Shown here: piece by piece, positions 36,442-46,970 of the stretch
Layout of the letters: each line of letters opens with the position of its first letter
How positions within the stretch are numbered: the first letter of the stretch is position 1
Source: Candida dubliniensis CD36
Lineage: Eukaryota > Ascomycota > Pichiomycetes > Serinales > Debaryomycetaceae
Assembly: GCF_000026945.1 (NCBI RefSeq)
Contig: NC_012862.1
Location: 798,501 to 862,500, forward strand
DNA: 64,000 nt
Direction: 5' to 3'
Notes under the pieces: generated by a model
What the model saw: only the letters and a program-made list of their open reading frames with translations
Databases searched by the model: none
What the model was told of the DNA's origin: nothing
Program-made: the position numbers and the translations under genes

Positions 36442-38163
36442 ATGACAGAAACAGCAGACCTTAAATCAGAACATACAGAGAAGGTTACAGGACTTTCTAC
36501 CTCTAAGGAAGTACCCGAATCCACGCTTACACAAAGAAAACAACTGTCTGCTCCAGCTACACCATCTTCAAAACGTTCAACTACATCAAAGAAAAAACGT
36601 GCATTTATCAATGTGGCTCCGTTGAATACCCCATTGTCTCATCGACTCGAAACTTTGGGGGTTGTTTGGCATTGTATTAGTATTCCTTTTTTTATTTGCT
36701 TATTTTTTTTCATGATATCGTTGGGTTTATTTGGGTGGATTGTAATAGTCTTGCCATACTTCATTTGGTGGTATGGGTTTGATTTGCATACCCCAACCAA
36801 TGGTAAAGTTGCTTATCGGTACCGTAATTCAATGAAGAATTTCATCATTTGGGATTGGTTTGTCAGATACTTCCCTATAAAGGTTTATAAGTCTGTCGAA
36901 TTGGAACCCACATTCAAGGAGGTTTTGGTAGAAGAGACTGAAAGTTCGGAAGATGATGATGAACAAGATTTAGTGTCTGAACGAAGCAGGACATTGGTTG
37001 ACAAGGTTTTCAAGTTTTTTGGATTGAAAAAACGTTTGAATGATACATCTCTGGGGAAATCGGAAACCTACAAAACGGTGTCTACTGGTCCCAGGTATAT
37101 ATTTGGATACCATCCTCATGGGGTTATTTCAATGGGTGGTGTTGGTTTATTTGCAACCAATTCGTTACGAAACGAACCCTACACACCTTTCCTCAAATTC
37201 TTGAAGCCATTCTTCCATGACAGTACCAAAGGTGAACGGTTATTCCCAGGTCTTGGAAATATTTTCTTGTTAACAATCACCACACAGTTTGCTATACCAT
37301 TTTATCGTGATTATTTGATGGGGTTGGGAGTCACCAGTGCTTCAGCAAAGAATATCAGAAGTTTAATTAACAATGGTGATAATTCTGTCTGTATTGTGGT
37401 CGGTGGAGCTGAGGAATCTTTGTTAAACAATATGGTCGCAAAACACGCCAGAGTTGGTTACGGATATAAAGAAAACCAGGACATTAACGGAAGCGACACC
37501 GAAGATGATGAACCAGAGCAGCAACAACAACAACAAAATGGAAACGTCGAGGTCAAGAAGAAGAGTACAAAAGAAGTTGACAACAAAACATCAAGCCAAC
37601 CTCCTAAACGTGAAGTTAAATTGATTTTAAACAAACGTAAAGGATTTGTTAAATTGGCCATAGAATTGGGCAACGTTGCTTTGGTACCAACTTTTGCATT
37701 TGGTGAGGCAGATGTGTATAGATTGGTCCAACCAAGTCCCACATCTATGATGTATAAATTCCAGAAATGGATGAAAGGTATTTTCCTGTTTACCATTCCA
37801 TTATTTAGCGCACGCGGTGTTTTCATTTACGATTACGGGTTGTTACCTTTTAGAAATCCTATAAACATTTGTGTTGGTAAACCGATATATATCCCTGCTG
37901 GAGCCTTGCAAGAATACAAACAACAACATCCAGAAGAGTTTACTGAGGAAGAGACTAAACCACCGATGAAAAAATCTGGGTCCTTTACCGATATTTTCAA
38001 AATAAACGATGAAACACCAAAAATCTCCACGATCAAAACGAAAATACCACCTGCATTATTAGATAAGTATCATAAGTTATATGTAGATGAGTTGAGAAAT
38101 GTTTATGAAGAAAACAAACACAAGTTTGGTTATGGAGACGTTGAATTTAGTATTGTCGAATGA
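36442..38163 (+). CDS. DGA1: Diacylglycerol acyltransferase (DGAT2 family)
   Basis: This 573-aa enzyme belongs to the DGAT2 family, which makes triacylglycerol from diacylglycerol and acyl-CoA on the ER and lipid droplets. A hydrophobic hairpin (about residues 78-115) is followed by the catalytic motif FGYHPHGVISMGGVG (HPHG near 222), then LGNIFLLTITTQFAIPFYRDY and CIVVGGAEESLL. The later block is RKGFVKLAIELGNVALVPTFAFGE. Compared with yeast Dga1 (418 aa) it is long: there is an acidic linker before HPHG (about 155-200) and a second insertion of about 50 residues after VGGAEESLL, acidic with a polyglutamine run (Q codons at about 37520-37537) and then Lys-rich. The insertions stay in frame. 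It may be a paralogue rather than the Dga1 orthologue. Confidence 0.88.
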   Translation: MTETADLKSEHTEKVTGLSTSKEVPESTLTQRKQLSAPATPSSKRSTTSKKKRAFINVAPLNTPLSHRLETLGVVWHCISIPFFICLFFFMISLGLFGWIVIVLPYFIWWYGFDLHTPTNGKVAYRYRNSMKNFIIWDWFVRYFPIKVYKSVELEPTFKEVLVEETESSEDDDEQDLVSERSRTLVDKVFKFFGLKKRLNDTSLGKSETYKTVSTGPRYIFGYHPHGVISMGGVGLFATNSLRNEPYTPFLKFLKPFFHDSTKGERLFPGLGNIFLLTITTQFAIPFYRDYLMGLGVTSASAKNIRSLINNGDNSVCIVVGGAEESLLNNMVAKHARVGYGYKENQDINGSDTEDDEPEQQQQQQNGNVEVKKKSTKEVDNKTSSQPPKREVKLILNKRKGFVKLAIELGNVALVPTFAFGEADVYRLVQPSPTSMMYKFQKWMKGIFLFTIPLFSARGVFIYDYGLLPFRNPINICVGKPIYIPAGALQEYKQQHPEEFTEEETKPPMKKSGSFTDIFKINDETPKISTIKTKIPPALLDKYHKLYVDELRNVYEENKHKFGYGDVEFSIVE

Positions 38164-38304
38164 TCCCCTGAACGAAAACAAGAACAAATAGAAATCAAAA
38201 TAAAAATGAAAATGAAAATAAGAATAAAAAAAAAAAAAAATAGTATATATATGTACATATATGTATAGTTTGAAGTCATCAACATAGTTTTTTGGAAAAT
38301 TATT

Positions 38305-39171
38305 TCACAATTTTATGACCTCTATAACCAATTTGTACTTTTCAGGGAGTTTAGCATCTTTTTCCAACTTCTTATAATTTTTGAGTAGTTTTCTATTTAT
38401 TCTTTTACGTGCACCGCGTTTTGACATGATAAATGAATCAGCATCACTTACTTCAGCCATCATCTTTCCATACTCTTCCTTATAAGCTTCATCTTCTAAT
38501 TGTTTCTTTACTTCTTTCTCAACAAGTTTTCTTTCCCATTCCTTAAATCCTAAGGGATCACTTCGTTGATATGGCGGTATACCAAACAGTTTTTTCGGTG
38601 GTAAAATCTCCCACAAGTAGCTATCTTCAATTATATCTAATGTTGGATTTATCTTACTCATGCCAGATAGTGATTTTCTCATTGGGTGTTCCTCAGTAGA
38701 ATACATTCTATTTAGTTCGGGCTCTAAATATTTCCCTATTTCTTTGGAAATGGCTATCAATGTTTGGTGATCTGCTTCCCTTTGGGAAAAACTCTCAATT
38801 TTATCATCAAGCTCGCGTGTTTCTTTGTCGGATTCTTTTGATGGTTTCACTACCGACAGTTTAAGATATTCTTTTGGTATTTGGAGATCGATTCCGCGAG
38901 GCCTTTTCATTCTAACGTCCTCGGGGTTGGGGAAATGGGGTAATGCTGATAAGGGAAGATACTTGCTTGTATTTTTCATTTTTTCCTGTTTCTTTTTAGA
39001 AGCACTCTTTAATCGATGGGAAACTGGTTTCACTTCTGATGTGCTAGGCTTGGTTTTTTGTTGATCTAAAATATCTTTCTTTGATGTTAATATTGGAGCT
39101 CCAGTGGCGCTTCGAGATAAGCATCTTACCAAACGTGGTGTATTTCTTATTAAAGCTTGGTTACAAAGCAT
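38305..39171 (-). CDS. Probable mitochondrial protein, function unknown
   Basis: From ATG 39171 the product is 288 aa. The N-terminus (MLCNQALIRNTPRLVRCLSR) has Arg residues and no acids, typical of a mitochondrial presequence. The rest is highly charged and helical with no membrane span. A conserved-looking segment, DSYLWEILPPKKLFGIPPYQ, is followed by DPLGFKEWERKLVEKEVKKQ. The style, basic and Lys-rich, would suit a mitochondrial ribosome-associated or genome-maintenance protein, but I cannot name an orthologue. An in-frame TTG upstream was not used. It is divergent from MEU1. Confidence 0.7.
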   Translation of the reverse strand: MLCNQALIRNTPRLVRCLSRSATGAPILTSKKDILDQQKTKPSTSEVKPVSHRLKSASKKKQEKMKNTSKYLPLSALPHFPNPEDVRMKRPRGIDLQIPKEYLKLSVVKPSKESDKETRELDDKIESFSQREADHQTLIAISKEIGKYLEPELNRMYSTEEHPMRKSLSGMSKINPTLDIIEDSYLWEILPPKKLFGIPPYQRSDPLGFKEWERKLVEKEVKKQLEDEAYKEEYGKMMAEVSDADSFIMSKRGARKRINRKLLKNYKKLEKDAKLPEKYKLVIEVIKL

Positions 39172-39643
39172 TATGTATAGTATAATTTTTTTTTTTTTTA
39201 AAGTCAATAAAATAACAAGAAGGAACAAGATTGGGGTAAGGATTTATTAATTGGACTTGGTTCTATAATCACACACTTCAACAATGCACACTCATATAAA
39301 GGCAAAAAAAAAAAAAGAAGAGAGCATTAACAAAAAAAAATTTTAACTATTGGCTGATGTGCACGACTTTTCTGTATTTGGGGAGAATCGAAAAATAAAA
39401 AATAGTTCTATTCTATGCCACAGTAAAGGTCCCCAACAAGAAAAATGAGGAGGACTCGTGGGTGCAGCAAGATTTGTCGTCATCACCACCATTACTACTA
39501 CCACGGCCACTGGGTTTGGTCTGAACCACAAACAAACAAAAAAAAAAAAACGTGCATATTTAAGAATCAAATTTTCACGACTTTGAATCTAGTTTATGGT
39601 AAAACTTGTTTTCAAAGGTAATAATTTATCAAAACTAATTAAA
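39172..39643. promoter_or_regulatory. Divergent promoter region between the mitochondrial protein gene and MEU1
   Basis: This AT-rich region has A-runs at about 39303-39315 and 39539-39550. One GCCACA core (39417-39422) lies about 220 bp upstream of the MEU1 start; it matches the Met31/32-type core seen in four copies upstream of the sulfonate dioxygenase, but a single copy is weak evidence. A CCACC/ACTACC-rich stretch is at about 39484-39510. Confidence 0.3.
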
Positions 39644-40630
39644 ATGTCCGTTCATAGAGAAAAAATTGACCTTGCCAAATTACCACATCACTATGATGGT
39701 CCTGTTACATTGGCAGTAATTGGAGGTACTGGATTGTATGATTTGCCTAATTTACACCCTGTTGCTAGATTGACTATTAGTACTCCTTGGGGGTTTCCTT
39801 CCGGTTCAATTACCATTTCCAAGACTGATCTGGGTTTCCCAGTAGCATTTTTAGCTCGTCATGGTGCCCATCATGATTTGTTGCCTAGTGATGTGCCATC
39901 GAGAGCCAACATTGCTGCATTGAAAAAATTGGGAGTTAAAGCCATCGTCGCCTTTTCTGCTGTTGGCTCGTTGCAACAAGAAATCAAACCAAGGGATTTT
40001 GTTTTACCTACACAAATCATTGATAGAACAAAAGGTATTAGGCCATCTACTTTTTTCGAAAAAGGATTTGTTGCACATGCTATGTTTGGGGAACCTTTTG
40101 ATTTAGAGTTGAATAAATTGATTAGTGATGCCATTCCCAGTAAAGGATTTTTGGAAGGATTCGACACTGATGCTGCTCCTGTTTTGCACACTAAGGAAAA
40201 CACCAATAATGGGGAAGATTTAACAATCATTTGTATGGAGGGCCCACAGTTTTCAACTAGAGCTGAATCCAAATTGTACAGAAGCTGGGGAGGTTCTGTC
40301 ATCAATATGTCAGTATTGCCAGAAGCAAAATTGGCTCGTGAAGCAGAAATCGCATACCAAATGATTTGTATGTCGACAGATTATGATTCATGGAATGAAA
40401 GCGAAGAGCCTGTCACAGTGGAAACAGTGGTTGGTAATTTGAAGGCCAATTCTGCTAATGCTTGTAAATTAGCAGCTAAATTGATTGATGAATTTGCTGC
40501 TAAGGGTGGTGAAATTGGTAAAGATTTACAAGGAAGCATGAAATATGCTGTCAGCACTAGTCCTCATGGTGTCAAAAAAGAATTGTTAGAAAAAATGCAT
40601 TATTTATTCCCTGGCTATTGGGAAGTATAG
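39596..40630 (+). CDS. MEU1: 5'-methylthioadenosine phosphorylase
   Basis: Meu1 (MTAP) splits 5'-methylthioadenosine, a by-product of polyamine synthesis, into adenine and methylthioribose-1-phosphate, which feeds the methionine salvage pathway. Motifs of the PNP/UDP phosphorylase fold are seen: VTLAVIGGTGLYDLP near the N-terminus, LARHGAHHDLLPSDVPSRAN, and CMEGPQFSTRAESKLYRSWG with NMSVLPEAKLAREAEI. The ATG at 39596 gives 344 aa; a second ATG at 39644 (MSVHREKIDLAK) gives 328 aa and may be the true start. No presequence or membrane segment, so cytosolic or nuclear. Confidence 0.93.
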   Translation: MVKLVFKGNNLSKLIKMSVHREKIDLAKLPHHYDGPVTLAVIGGTGLYDLPNLHPVARLTISTPWGFPSGSITISKTDLGFPVAFLARHGAHHDLLPSDVPSRANIAALKKLGVKAIVAFSAVGSLQQEIKPRDFVLPTQIIDRTKGIRPSTFFEKGFVAHAMFGEPFDLELNKLISDAIPSKGFLEGFDTDAAPVLHTKENTNNGEDLTIICMEGPQFSTRAESKLYRSWGGSVINMSVLPEAKLAREAEIAYQMICMSTDYDSWNESEEPVTVETVVGNLKANSANACKLAAKLIDEFAAKGGEIGKDLQGSMKYAVSTSPHGVKKELLEKMHYLFPGYWEV

Positions 40631-42544
40631 ACATATTTTAGGCTAACTGCTATCGTTATTGCGACTTCTTAAATATTAATAGAGCTATTTCTTCTAAATT
40701 AATAGATGTATAACTTCACGAAAAGGATCATTTTGAAATCGTTGACATATTTGAATTGGAAGTGGACCGAAGTGCACAATGTCAACATACTGTAGAGTAG
40801 TTAATGTCAGAGACTCTACTTTTGGTAAAAATAAAACTAAGAATTTTTCTATGATAATCTTTTGAGGGTTAATATGTCTCTAAAAATTATTCAAGTAATT
40901 CTTTTGATCTTTTGTTGAGTATATTTCCCCACATAAAAAAAAAAAATTGCCAAAGATATTTTTGTTCAAAAATGATGCAAAAAAAATACCAAAATTAAAA
41001 ATAATAGAATTACTACCCCACGAAAATAACAATTAGAGGTATAAAGTGGTATGAGTCAGATTATTATGAATCTAGCAAATATTATTATCTCATACATTTT
41101 GTTCAAGTTTACCCCAACACTTCAAGATAGGCGTAGCACTAATAATATTTCAAACAAGAATAATTTTGGTCTTATTGCGTGGTTTTCGACAACCCACCCC
41201 AAGTTGCAAGTACTTACCAAACAAAAAAAAAAAGGAACTAGTAATTATCAACAATTACCATAAACTGGAGTTTTACGATCTTTCATCTCGTGAAAAACAA
41301 CAATGCACTTTTGAAATCTGGGGATGGGTTGCTAACATTCTTCACATTTCATTAGTGCCCTTGATACCCTGGTTCTGCAATTCAAAGAAAACGAAAGGTT
41401 AGTAACCCAACGGCATTCATTATTGAAAGGGCAAATAAAAGTCAATAATTGGGTCCAGTTTTTTGTGCACATCGGAACGGCGAAAAATAAATAATCCGCT
41501 TGCAGGAGTGGCACGAGAATTACTATGCTTTTAGGCATTTTTTCAATTCATAAACGGCGATGTCGGTCAGCTTGTTTAGTGTTGTACTAGTAATACGTAA
41601 GAACACACACATTTAAAGTCTCGAGGGGTATGGCACCTAAAAGGACGAATATGGCAACTGATTCTTTATACTAAAAAAAAATAAAAAAATAAATGAGAAA
41701 CAGTCACATCATAAATTATAAGAGTAAAAAAGGGTTGATAAAAATAGTATGGTAAAAAAAAAATAACAATTAGACCAAAACTAATGATTTTTGTAATCGC
41801 GTGGTGTCTGTCTATTTAAAATAGATTGTTGTTACAGGTTTTTATTTATGGAATAATTCACTTTGAATATATGCCCCATGACCGATTATGTCAGGTTTCG
41901 AGATGAGATGGGCGCGGAAAAAATAAAACAATTCTTGGCAAAATGCCGCAAATAAGAGAAAATTTTTTTCTCCATTTCAACTATAAATCTATTTATTAAT
42001 TTAGTCATCATGCATAGCATCATGTCAACTGTAAGTTTTTGTGTATTTTCAAAAGTTGATAAATGCCCCAATACATTCCCATAACGTTAATTATCTTTTT
42101 TCTGTTTTTTGTTTTTTTCACCCCTCCTGCCTTTTAGTCCATTCATCTTATTCACAAATAATTGTATTTCGTTTCGTTTCGTTTTGTTCTGTTTCGTTTC
42201 TTTTTTTTTCTTTTTTTTCTTTCTTTCTTTCTATTATTTTAATTTGTGTAGTGATGGTGGTGGTGATGTAAAATGCCTATCTCCACTTGATTGGTTAGCT
42301 GATACCATTTCTTATCTTTTCCCTATAGCATGCAATATTCAATAAAAACCCCATCTCTTTGTATTTATTATTAAAGAAATGCTGAATCCGTGGTTTTTTT
42401 TTTTCTCTGGGAATAACTTCTTCTCTCTTTTTTTTTTTTCTTTCTTGAATAATACAGTCTGTTTCATTTTTTTTTTGCAATTTAAGTATTCTCTTTTCTT
42501 CATATTTGGTTTATTTGTTTTATTTCCCATCTTGTTAATTTTCA
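40631..42544 (+). promoter_or_regulatory. Long intergenic region upstream of the peptide transporter gene
   Basis: This 1.9-kb stretch contains only short chance frames (for example 41051-41263). It has A-runs near 40940-40951, 40980-40987 and 41670-41690, and T/C-rich DNA from about 42100 to 42530, including TTTCG repeats near 42170-42200. PTR2-type genes often have long promoters that respond to amino acids and nitrogen, but I see no specific motif to claim. Confidence 0.3.
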
Positions 42545-44275
42545 ATGTCCACAGAAGAAAAACATCTGCAAACAGATGTTATAAATAACTCGACCCAAGT
42601 CTCAAATTCCGTCGAAAAACTGCTGAGAGATGATGAATATGCTGGTGATAACTTAGGCTCCGACATACAGATCGAAGACGACGGTAGAGAACCTACAGAT
42701 CATGAAATGGAAACTCTAAGACACGTTTCTGAATCCATTCCAATGTCGTGTTGGTTAGTTGCCGTTGTTGAATTAGCTGAAAGATTCTCCTATTATGGGT
42801 TGTCAGCACCATTCCAGAACTATATGCAATTTACCCCAGACCATTCACCAAAAGGTATGCTTGGCTTAAAGCAACAAGGTGCCACGGCGTTGTCGTATTT
42901 TTTCCAATTCTGGTGTTATGTCACTCCTATTCTTGGTGGTTGGATTTCTGACACCTATTGGGGTAAATACAAAACAATTTTTGTCTTTTGTGTTATTTAC
43001 ATTGTTGGTATTTTCTTATTATTTATTACTTCCATTCCCTCCATAACCAGTAAAAGCACTGCTACTGGGGGGTACATCGCTGCTATCATTATCATTGGTC
43101 TTGGTACTGGTGGTGTCAAGTCCAACGTTTCCCCCTTGATTGCTGATCAAATTCCTAAAAAGAAACCCTACATTAAGGTCACCAAAAAGGGAGAAAGAGT
43201 GATTGTTGATCCAAACATTACTGTTCAAAATGTGTTCATGTTCTTTTACCTTATGATCAACATTGGATCTTTGTCAGTTATTGCCACTACCGAAATGGAG
43301 TCTCACATTGGTTTCTGGTCTTCTTACTTGCTTACGTTCTGTTTCTTCTTTATCGCCATTGCTGCCTTGATTATTGGTAGAAACAAATATATCAAGGTTC
43401 CTGTTGGTGACAAGATTGTCAACAAGACTTTCAAATGTGTTTGGGTGGGTATCATGAACGGGTTTAACTTTGATGCTGCCAAGCCCTCTGTCAAACCAGA
43501 AAAATCTTATCCATGGGATGATCATTTCGTTGATGAGGTCAAAAGAACTATATCTGCTTGTAAAGTGTTTGTGTGGTACCCTATCTACTGGGTGCAATAC
43601 AATGGTATGATGAATATGTTTGTTAGTTCTGCAGCAGGGATGAGTCGTGATATTCCAAATGATTTCTTGACTGTGTTTGACAGTGTGGCCATTATAGTAT
43701 TTATCCCAATATTCGAAAGATTTTTATATCCTTTAGTCAGACATTTTACTCCATTCAAACCCATCACAAAGATTTTTTGGGGATTCATGTTTGGATCCGG
43801 TGCCATGGTTTACGCCGCTGTTTTGCAACACTATATCTACAAAGCTGGTCCATGTTATGACCATCCATTGGATTGTCCAAACGGTAACAACATCAACATT
43901 GGTTTGCAAACACCTGCATATGTCCTTATTGCCATCTCTGAAATTTTGGCCTCGATTACTGGTCTTGAGTATGCCTACACTAAGGCACCTGTCCAAATGA
44001 AATCTTTGGTCATGGCAATGTTCTTACTTACAAACGCCGTTGGTGCTGCCATTGGTATTGCCTTGCTGAGTGTTAGTGTTGATCCAAAAATGGTGTGGAC
44101 ATATCTGGGATTAGCTGTGCTGTGTTTCATTGCCGGTTGCTTGTTCTTGACTTTGTTCAGACACTACAATAAAAAGGAAGACGAATGGAACAATTTGGAA
44201 TACGAAACCAATATCGATGAGACTGGACTTATGCCAGTTTCTTCATTGACTCCGTCACGCAAGTCCATTGCATAG
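42545..44275 (+). CDS. PTR2: Proton-coupled di/tripeptide transporter (PTR2/POT family)
   Basis: This 576-aa protein imports di- and tripeptides with protons across the plasma membrane. The POT signature VELAERFSYYGLSAPFQNYMQF starts the first span, followed by GGWISDTYWGKYKTI and GLGTGGVKSNVSPLIADQ; about 12 spans can be seen. YWVQYNGMMNMF in the second half matches the family's peptide-binding helix 7 region. The N-terminus of about 60 residues is acidic and soluble. Two CTG codons near the C-terminal spans (codon 508, and one in GLAVxCF) sit where yeast Ptr2 tolerates Ser or Ala, fitting serine decoding. C. albicans has more than one Ptr2 paralogue, so the symbol denotes the family. Confidence 0.9.
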   Translation: MSTEEKHLQTDVINNSTQVSNSVEKLLRDDEYAGDNLGSDIQIEDDGREPTDHEMETLRHVSESIPMSCWLVAVVELAERFSYYGLSAPFQNYMQFTPDHSPKGMLGLKQQGATALSYFFQFWCYVTPILGGWISDTYWGKYKTIFVFCVIYIVGIFLLFITSIPSITSKSTATGGYIAAIIIIGLGTGGVKSNVSPLIADQIPKKKPYIKVTKKGERVIVDPNITVQNVFMFFYLMINIGSLSVIATTEMESHIGFWSSYLLTFCFFFIAIAALIIGRNKYIKVPVGDKIVNKTFKCVWVGIMNGFNFDAAKPSVKPEKSYPWDDHFVDEVKRTISACKVFVWYPIYWVQYNGMMNMFVSSAAGMSRDIPNDFLTVFDSVAIIVFIPIFERFLYPLVRHFTPFKPITKIFWGFMFGSGAMVYAAVLQHYIYKAGPCYDHPLDCPNGNNINIGLQTPAYVLIAISEILASITGLEYAYTKAPVQMKSLVMAMFLLTNAVGAAIGIALLSVSVDPKMVWTYLGLAVLCFIAGCLFLTLFRHYNKKEDEWNNLEYETNIDETGLMPVSSLTPSRKSIA

Positions 44276-44789
44276 AAATTGTGTGTATATATTAGTTATT
44301 TACGAAATACGATACGTTAGACGAATATTAGTTAGAACTTTTGTAAATTGCCCGACGCGAACATGCTTGGTGCGTACGAATGGCAATAGCAATTTTTTCT
44401 TTAAGAACTCTCCCGCAACCAACGCGTAAATGTTGGTTAAAAATGGAAGTCAGAATTTGGTATTGTTTATTTAACAGGTTTATTCATATACAATGAGTCT
44501 GCTAACATATCACTATACTCTCTAGACCTCTGAACTCAGGTTAAATGTTGTGTGGTGAAGGTTTGTTCTTGAAAAAAAAAAAAAAAAAAAAAAAACGAAA
44601 TAATAGTTCGTTCAGGATTGAGGGAGACGCGCCTGTTTTTCATCTAGCACTGGATTCAAACAACTAGAAGAAAAAAAAAAAAAAAAACAAAGGAATAAAG
44701 CAAAGGGCGATAATAGAATTATTCATTTTGACTACAGTCGCTTCAAATATACACTCATTTACAATACCCTTAATTCACCAATCTCATTA
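44276..44789 (+). promoter_or_regulatory. RAD53 promoter region with an MCB element
   Basis: ACGCGT, the MluI cell-cycle box bound by MBF, is at 44422-44427, about 365 bp upstream of the RAD53 ATG, and a related GACGCGC is at about 44627-44633. MBF drives G1/S expression of DNA replication and repair genes. An A-run of about 24 lies at 44572-44595 and another at about 44671-44687. Confidence 0.5.
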
Positions 44790-46892
44790 ATGGAACTAAC
44801 ACAACGGACCCAGACCCAGACCCAACCAACACAACAGTCACCGACAACTCAGACTCAAACTCAAAGCAAGGAGGACCAGAATAGGATTTGTCAGTTGATT
44901 TGCTCCACGGGTCAATTTGGCAATTATGATTTGAATATCAATGATAAAACTGTCGTACAAGGTAAAATGACGTGGTATTTTGGAAGAGATCCCAACTCAG
45001 ATTTGCAAGTGGCGTCGTCGTCGAGAATTTCAAACAAGCATTTCCAAATCTGGTTTAACTTTAATGACAAATCACTATGGATTAAGGATACTTCAACTAA
45101 CGGAACACACCTCAACAACAGTCGGTTAGTGAAAGGATCAAATTATCTACTTAACCAAGGTGACGAAATAGCCGTAGGGATCGGTAGAGATGAAGACGTT
45201 GTGCGGTTTGTTGTTGTTTTTGGTGACAAATACAACCCCGCCAAACTACCTGACTCGACTAACACAGTTAAAGATGAAGGAATATACAAAGACTTTATTG
45301 TGAAAAATGAAACAATAGGCCAAGGGGCATTTGCCACTGTAAAAAAGGCGATTGAACGATCCACGGGCGAGTCATACGCGGTAAAGATCATAAATCGAAG
45401 AAAAGCACTAAATACTGGTGGTGGAAGTGCCATGGCCGGAGTGGACCGTGAATTGTCAATATTAGAACGGTTGAACCATCCAAATATAGTTGCATTGAAA
45501 GCATTCTATGAAGATATGGACAACTACTATATTGTGATGGAATTAGTGCCAGGCGGTGACTTGATGGACTTTGTGGCGGCGAACGGTGCAATAGGAGAAG
45601 ACGCAACACAAGTGATCACGAAACAGATTCTAGAGGGAATTGCCTATGTTCATAATTTAGGGATTTCCCATCGTGATTTGAAGCCGGACAATATTTTGAT
45701 TATGCAAGATGACCCAATACTCGTTAAGATCACCGACTTTGGATTGGCAAAATTCAGTGACAACCTGACGTTTATGAAAACATTTTGTGGAACATTGGCT
45801 TATGTTGCTCCTGAGGTTATCACAGGTAAGTATGGATCATCACAAATGGAGCTGCAACAAAAAGACAATTACTCCTCCTTGGTCGACATTTGGTCTTTGG
45901 GATGTTTGGTTTATGTACTTTTGACTTCTCATTTACCGTTTAATGGCAAGAATCAGCAACAGATGTTTGCCAAGATCAAAAGAGGCGAGTTTCACGAGGC
46001 TCCGTTAAACTCGTACGACATTTCTGAAGATGGCAGAGACTTCTTGCAATGCTGCCTACAGGTTAACCCTAAACTAAGGATGACGGCTGCAGAGGCTTTG
46101 AAACACAAATGGTTGCAAGATTTATATGAAGAAGATTCTGTGAAATCTTTGAGTTTATCGCAGTCGCAGTCGCAACAATCTCGAAAGATAGATAATGGTA
46201 TCCATATTGAATCATTGAGCAAAATTGATGAAGATGTAATGCTTCGTCCATTGGACAGCGAGAGAAATAGGAAATCAAGCAAACAGCAAGATTTCAAGGT
46301 GCCCAAGCGTGTGATTCCGTTGTCTCAACATCCTGCAACGCCGTTACCAATGTCACAACCGAAAAAGAGGCCGTATCAAATAGATCCCAGAACAAACAAA
46401 AAAGTGGATTTGGAAGAACTTCTGGCGAGTAAAAAAGTAAAGATGAGTGATTCTGTTGTTGGAGAAGAATACTTGAAGTTGGAACCGGTCGCAAAGTCGT
46501 TATTCCAAGAAACGATAAACATTTCGAAATCCCCGTTTTCATTTGGAAGAAATGACACTTGTGATTGTGAGATAAATGATGACAGATTATCTAAACTTCA
46601 TTGTGTTGTTGCAAAAGAAAATGACTCTATATGGCTATTGGATAAAAGCACTAACTCGTGTTTGGTTAACAATACTAATGTTGGAAAGGGCAACAAAGTT
46701 TTGCTTAGAGGAGGGGAGACATTGCATCTTTTCTTTGACCCATTGTCACTGCAACATATTGGTTTCAAAGTAGTCGTTGTCAATCAACCGTCTGCTGAAC
46801 ATGTGAGTCAAGTAGAAGTCTTGAAACAAACGTTGGAAGAAATGAATATTATTCCACCACTCATTTCAGGTTCAAGTAGTATAAACTCATAG
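44790..46892 (+). CDS. RAD53: DNA damage checkpoint kinase Rad53 (CHK2)
   Basis: Rad53 is the effector kinase of the replication and DNA-damage checkpoints, activated by Mec1/Rad9/Mrc1. This 700-aa protein has the full architecture. The N-terminus carries clustered TQ sites (Mec1 phosphorylation). FHA1 (about 45-145) has GRDP and SNKH. The kinase domain (about 170-455) has the glycine loop GQGAFA, Lys in YAVKI (about 199), HRD (294-296), DFG (316-318) and APE (340-342). FHA2 (about 555-650) has FGRND and SKLH. The activation loop contains FMKTFCGTLAYVAPE. Nothing looks damaged. Its 3' end converges on the LETM1-like gene 78 bp away, with a (TA)n tract between. Confidence 0.97.
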   Translation: MELTQRTQTQTQPTQQSPTTQTQTQSKEDQNRICQLICSTGQFGNYDLNINDKTVVQGKMTWYFGRDPNSDLQVASSSRISNKHFQIWFNFNDKSLWIKDTSTNGTHLNNSRLVKGSNYLLNQGDEIAVGIGRDEDVVRFVVVFGDKYNPAKLPDSTNTVKDEGIYKDFIVKNETIGQGAFATVKKAIERSTGESYAVKIINRRKALNTGGGSAMAGVDRELSILERLNHPNIVALKAFYEDMDNYYIVMELVPGGDLMDFVAANGAIGEDATQVITKQILEGIAYVHNLGISHRDLKPDNILIMQDDPILVKITDFGLAKFSDNLTFMKTFCGTLAYVAPEVITGKYGSSQMELQQKDNYSSLVDIWSLGCLVYVLLTSHLPFNGKNQQQMFAKIKRGEFHEAPLNSYDISEDGRDFLQCCLQVNPKLRMTAAEALKHKWLQDLYEEDSVKSLSLSQSQSQQSRKIDNGIHIESLSKIDEDVMLRPLDSERNRKSSKQQDFKVPKRVIPLSQHPATPLPMSQPKKRPYQIDPRTNKKVDLEELLASKKVKMSDSVVGEEYLKLEPVAKSLFQETINISKSPFSFGRNDTCDCEINDDRLSKLHCVVAKENDSIWLLDKSTNSCLVNNTNVGKGNKVLLRGGETLHLFFDPLSLQHIGFKVVVVNQPSAEHVSQVEVLKQTLEEMNIIPPLISGSSSINS

Positions 46893-46899
46893 ATATAGC

Positions 46900-46930
<31 letters not shown>

Positions 46931-46970
46931 CAAGCATTTCCTATAGGAACAAAGATATTCTTTTTTCTTT

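Noticed and set aside
41051..41402. Two short overlapping plus-strand frames downstream of MEU1
   Set aside because: No domain and low complexity around A-runs. They overlap in different frames, which speaks against either being real.
42041..42345. Overlapping short frames in the PTR2 promoter
   Set aside because: Encoded by T/C-rich tracts giving Phe/Ser/Leu runs. They do not look like proteins.
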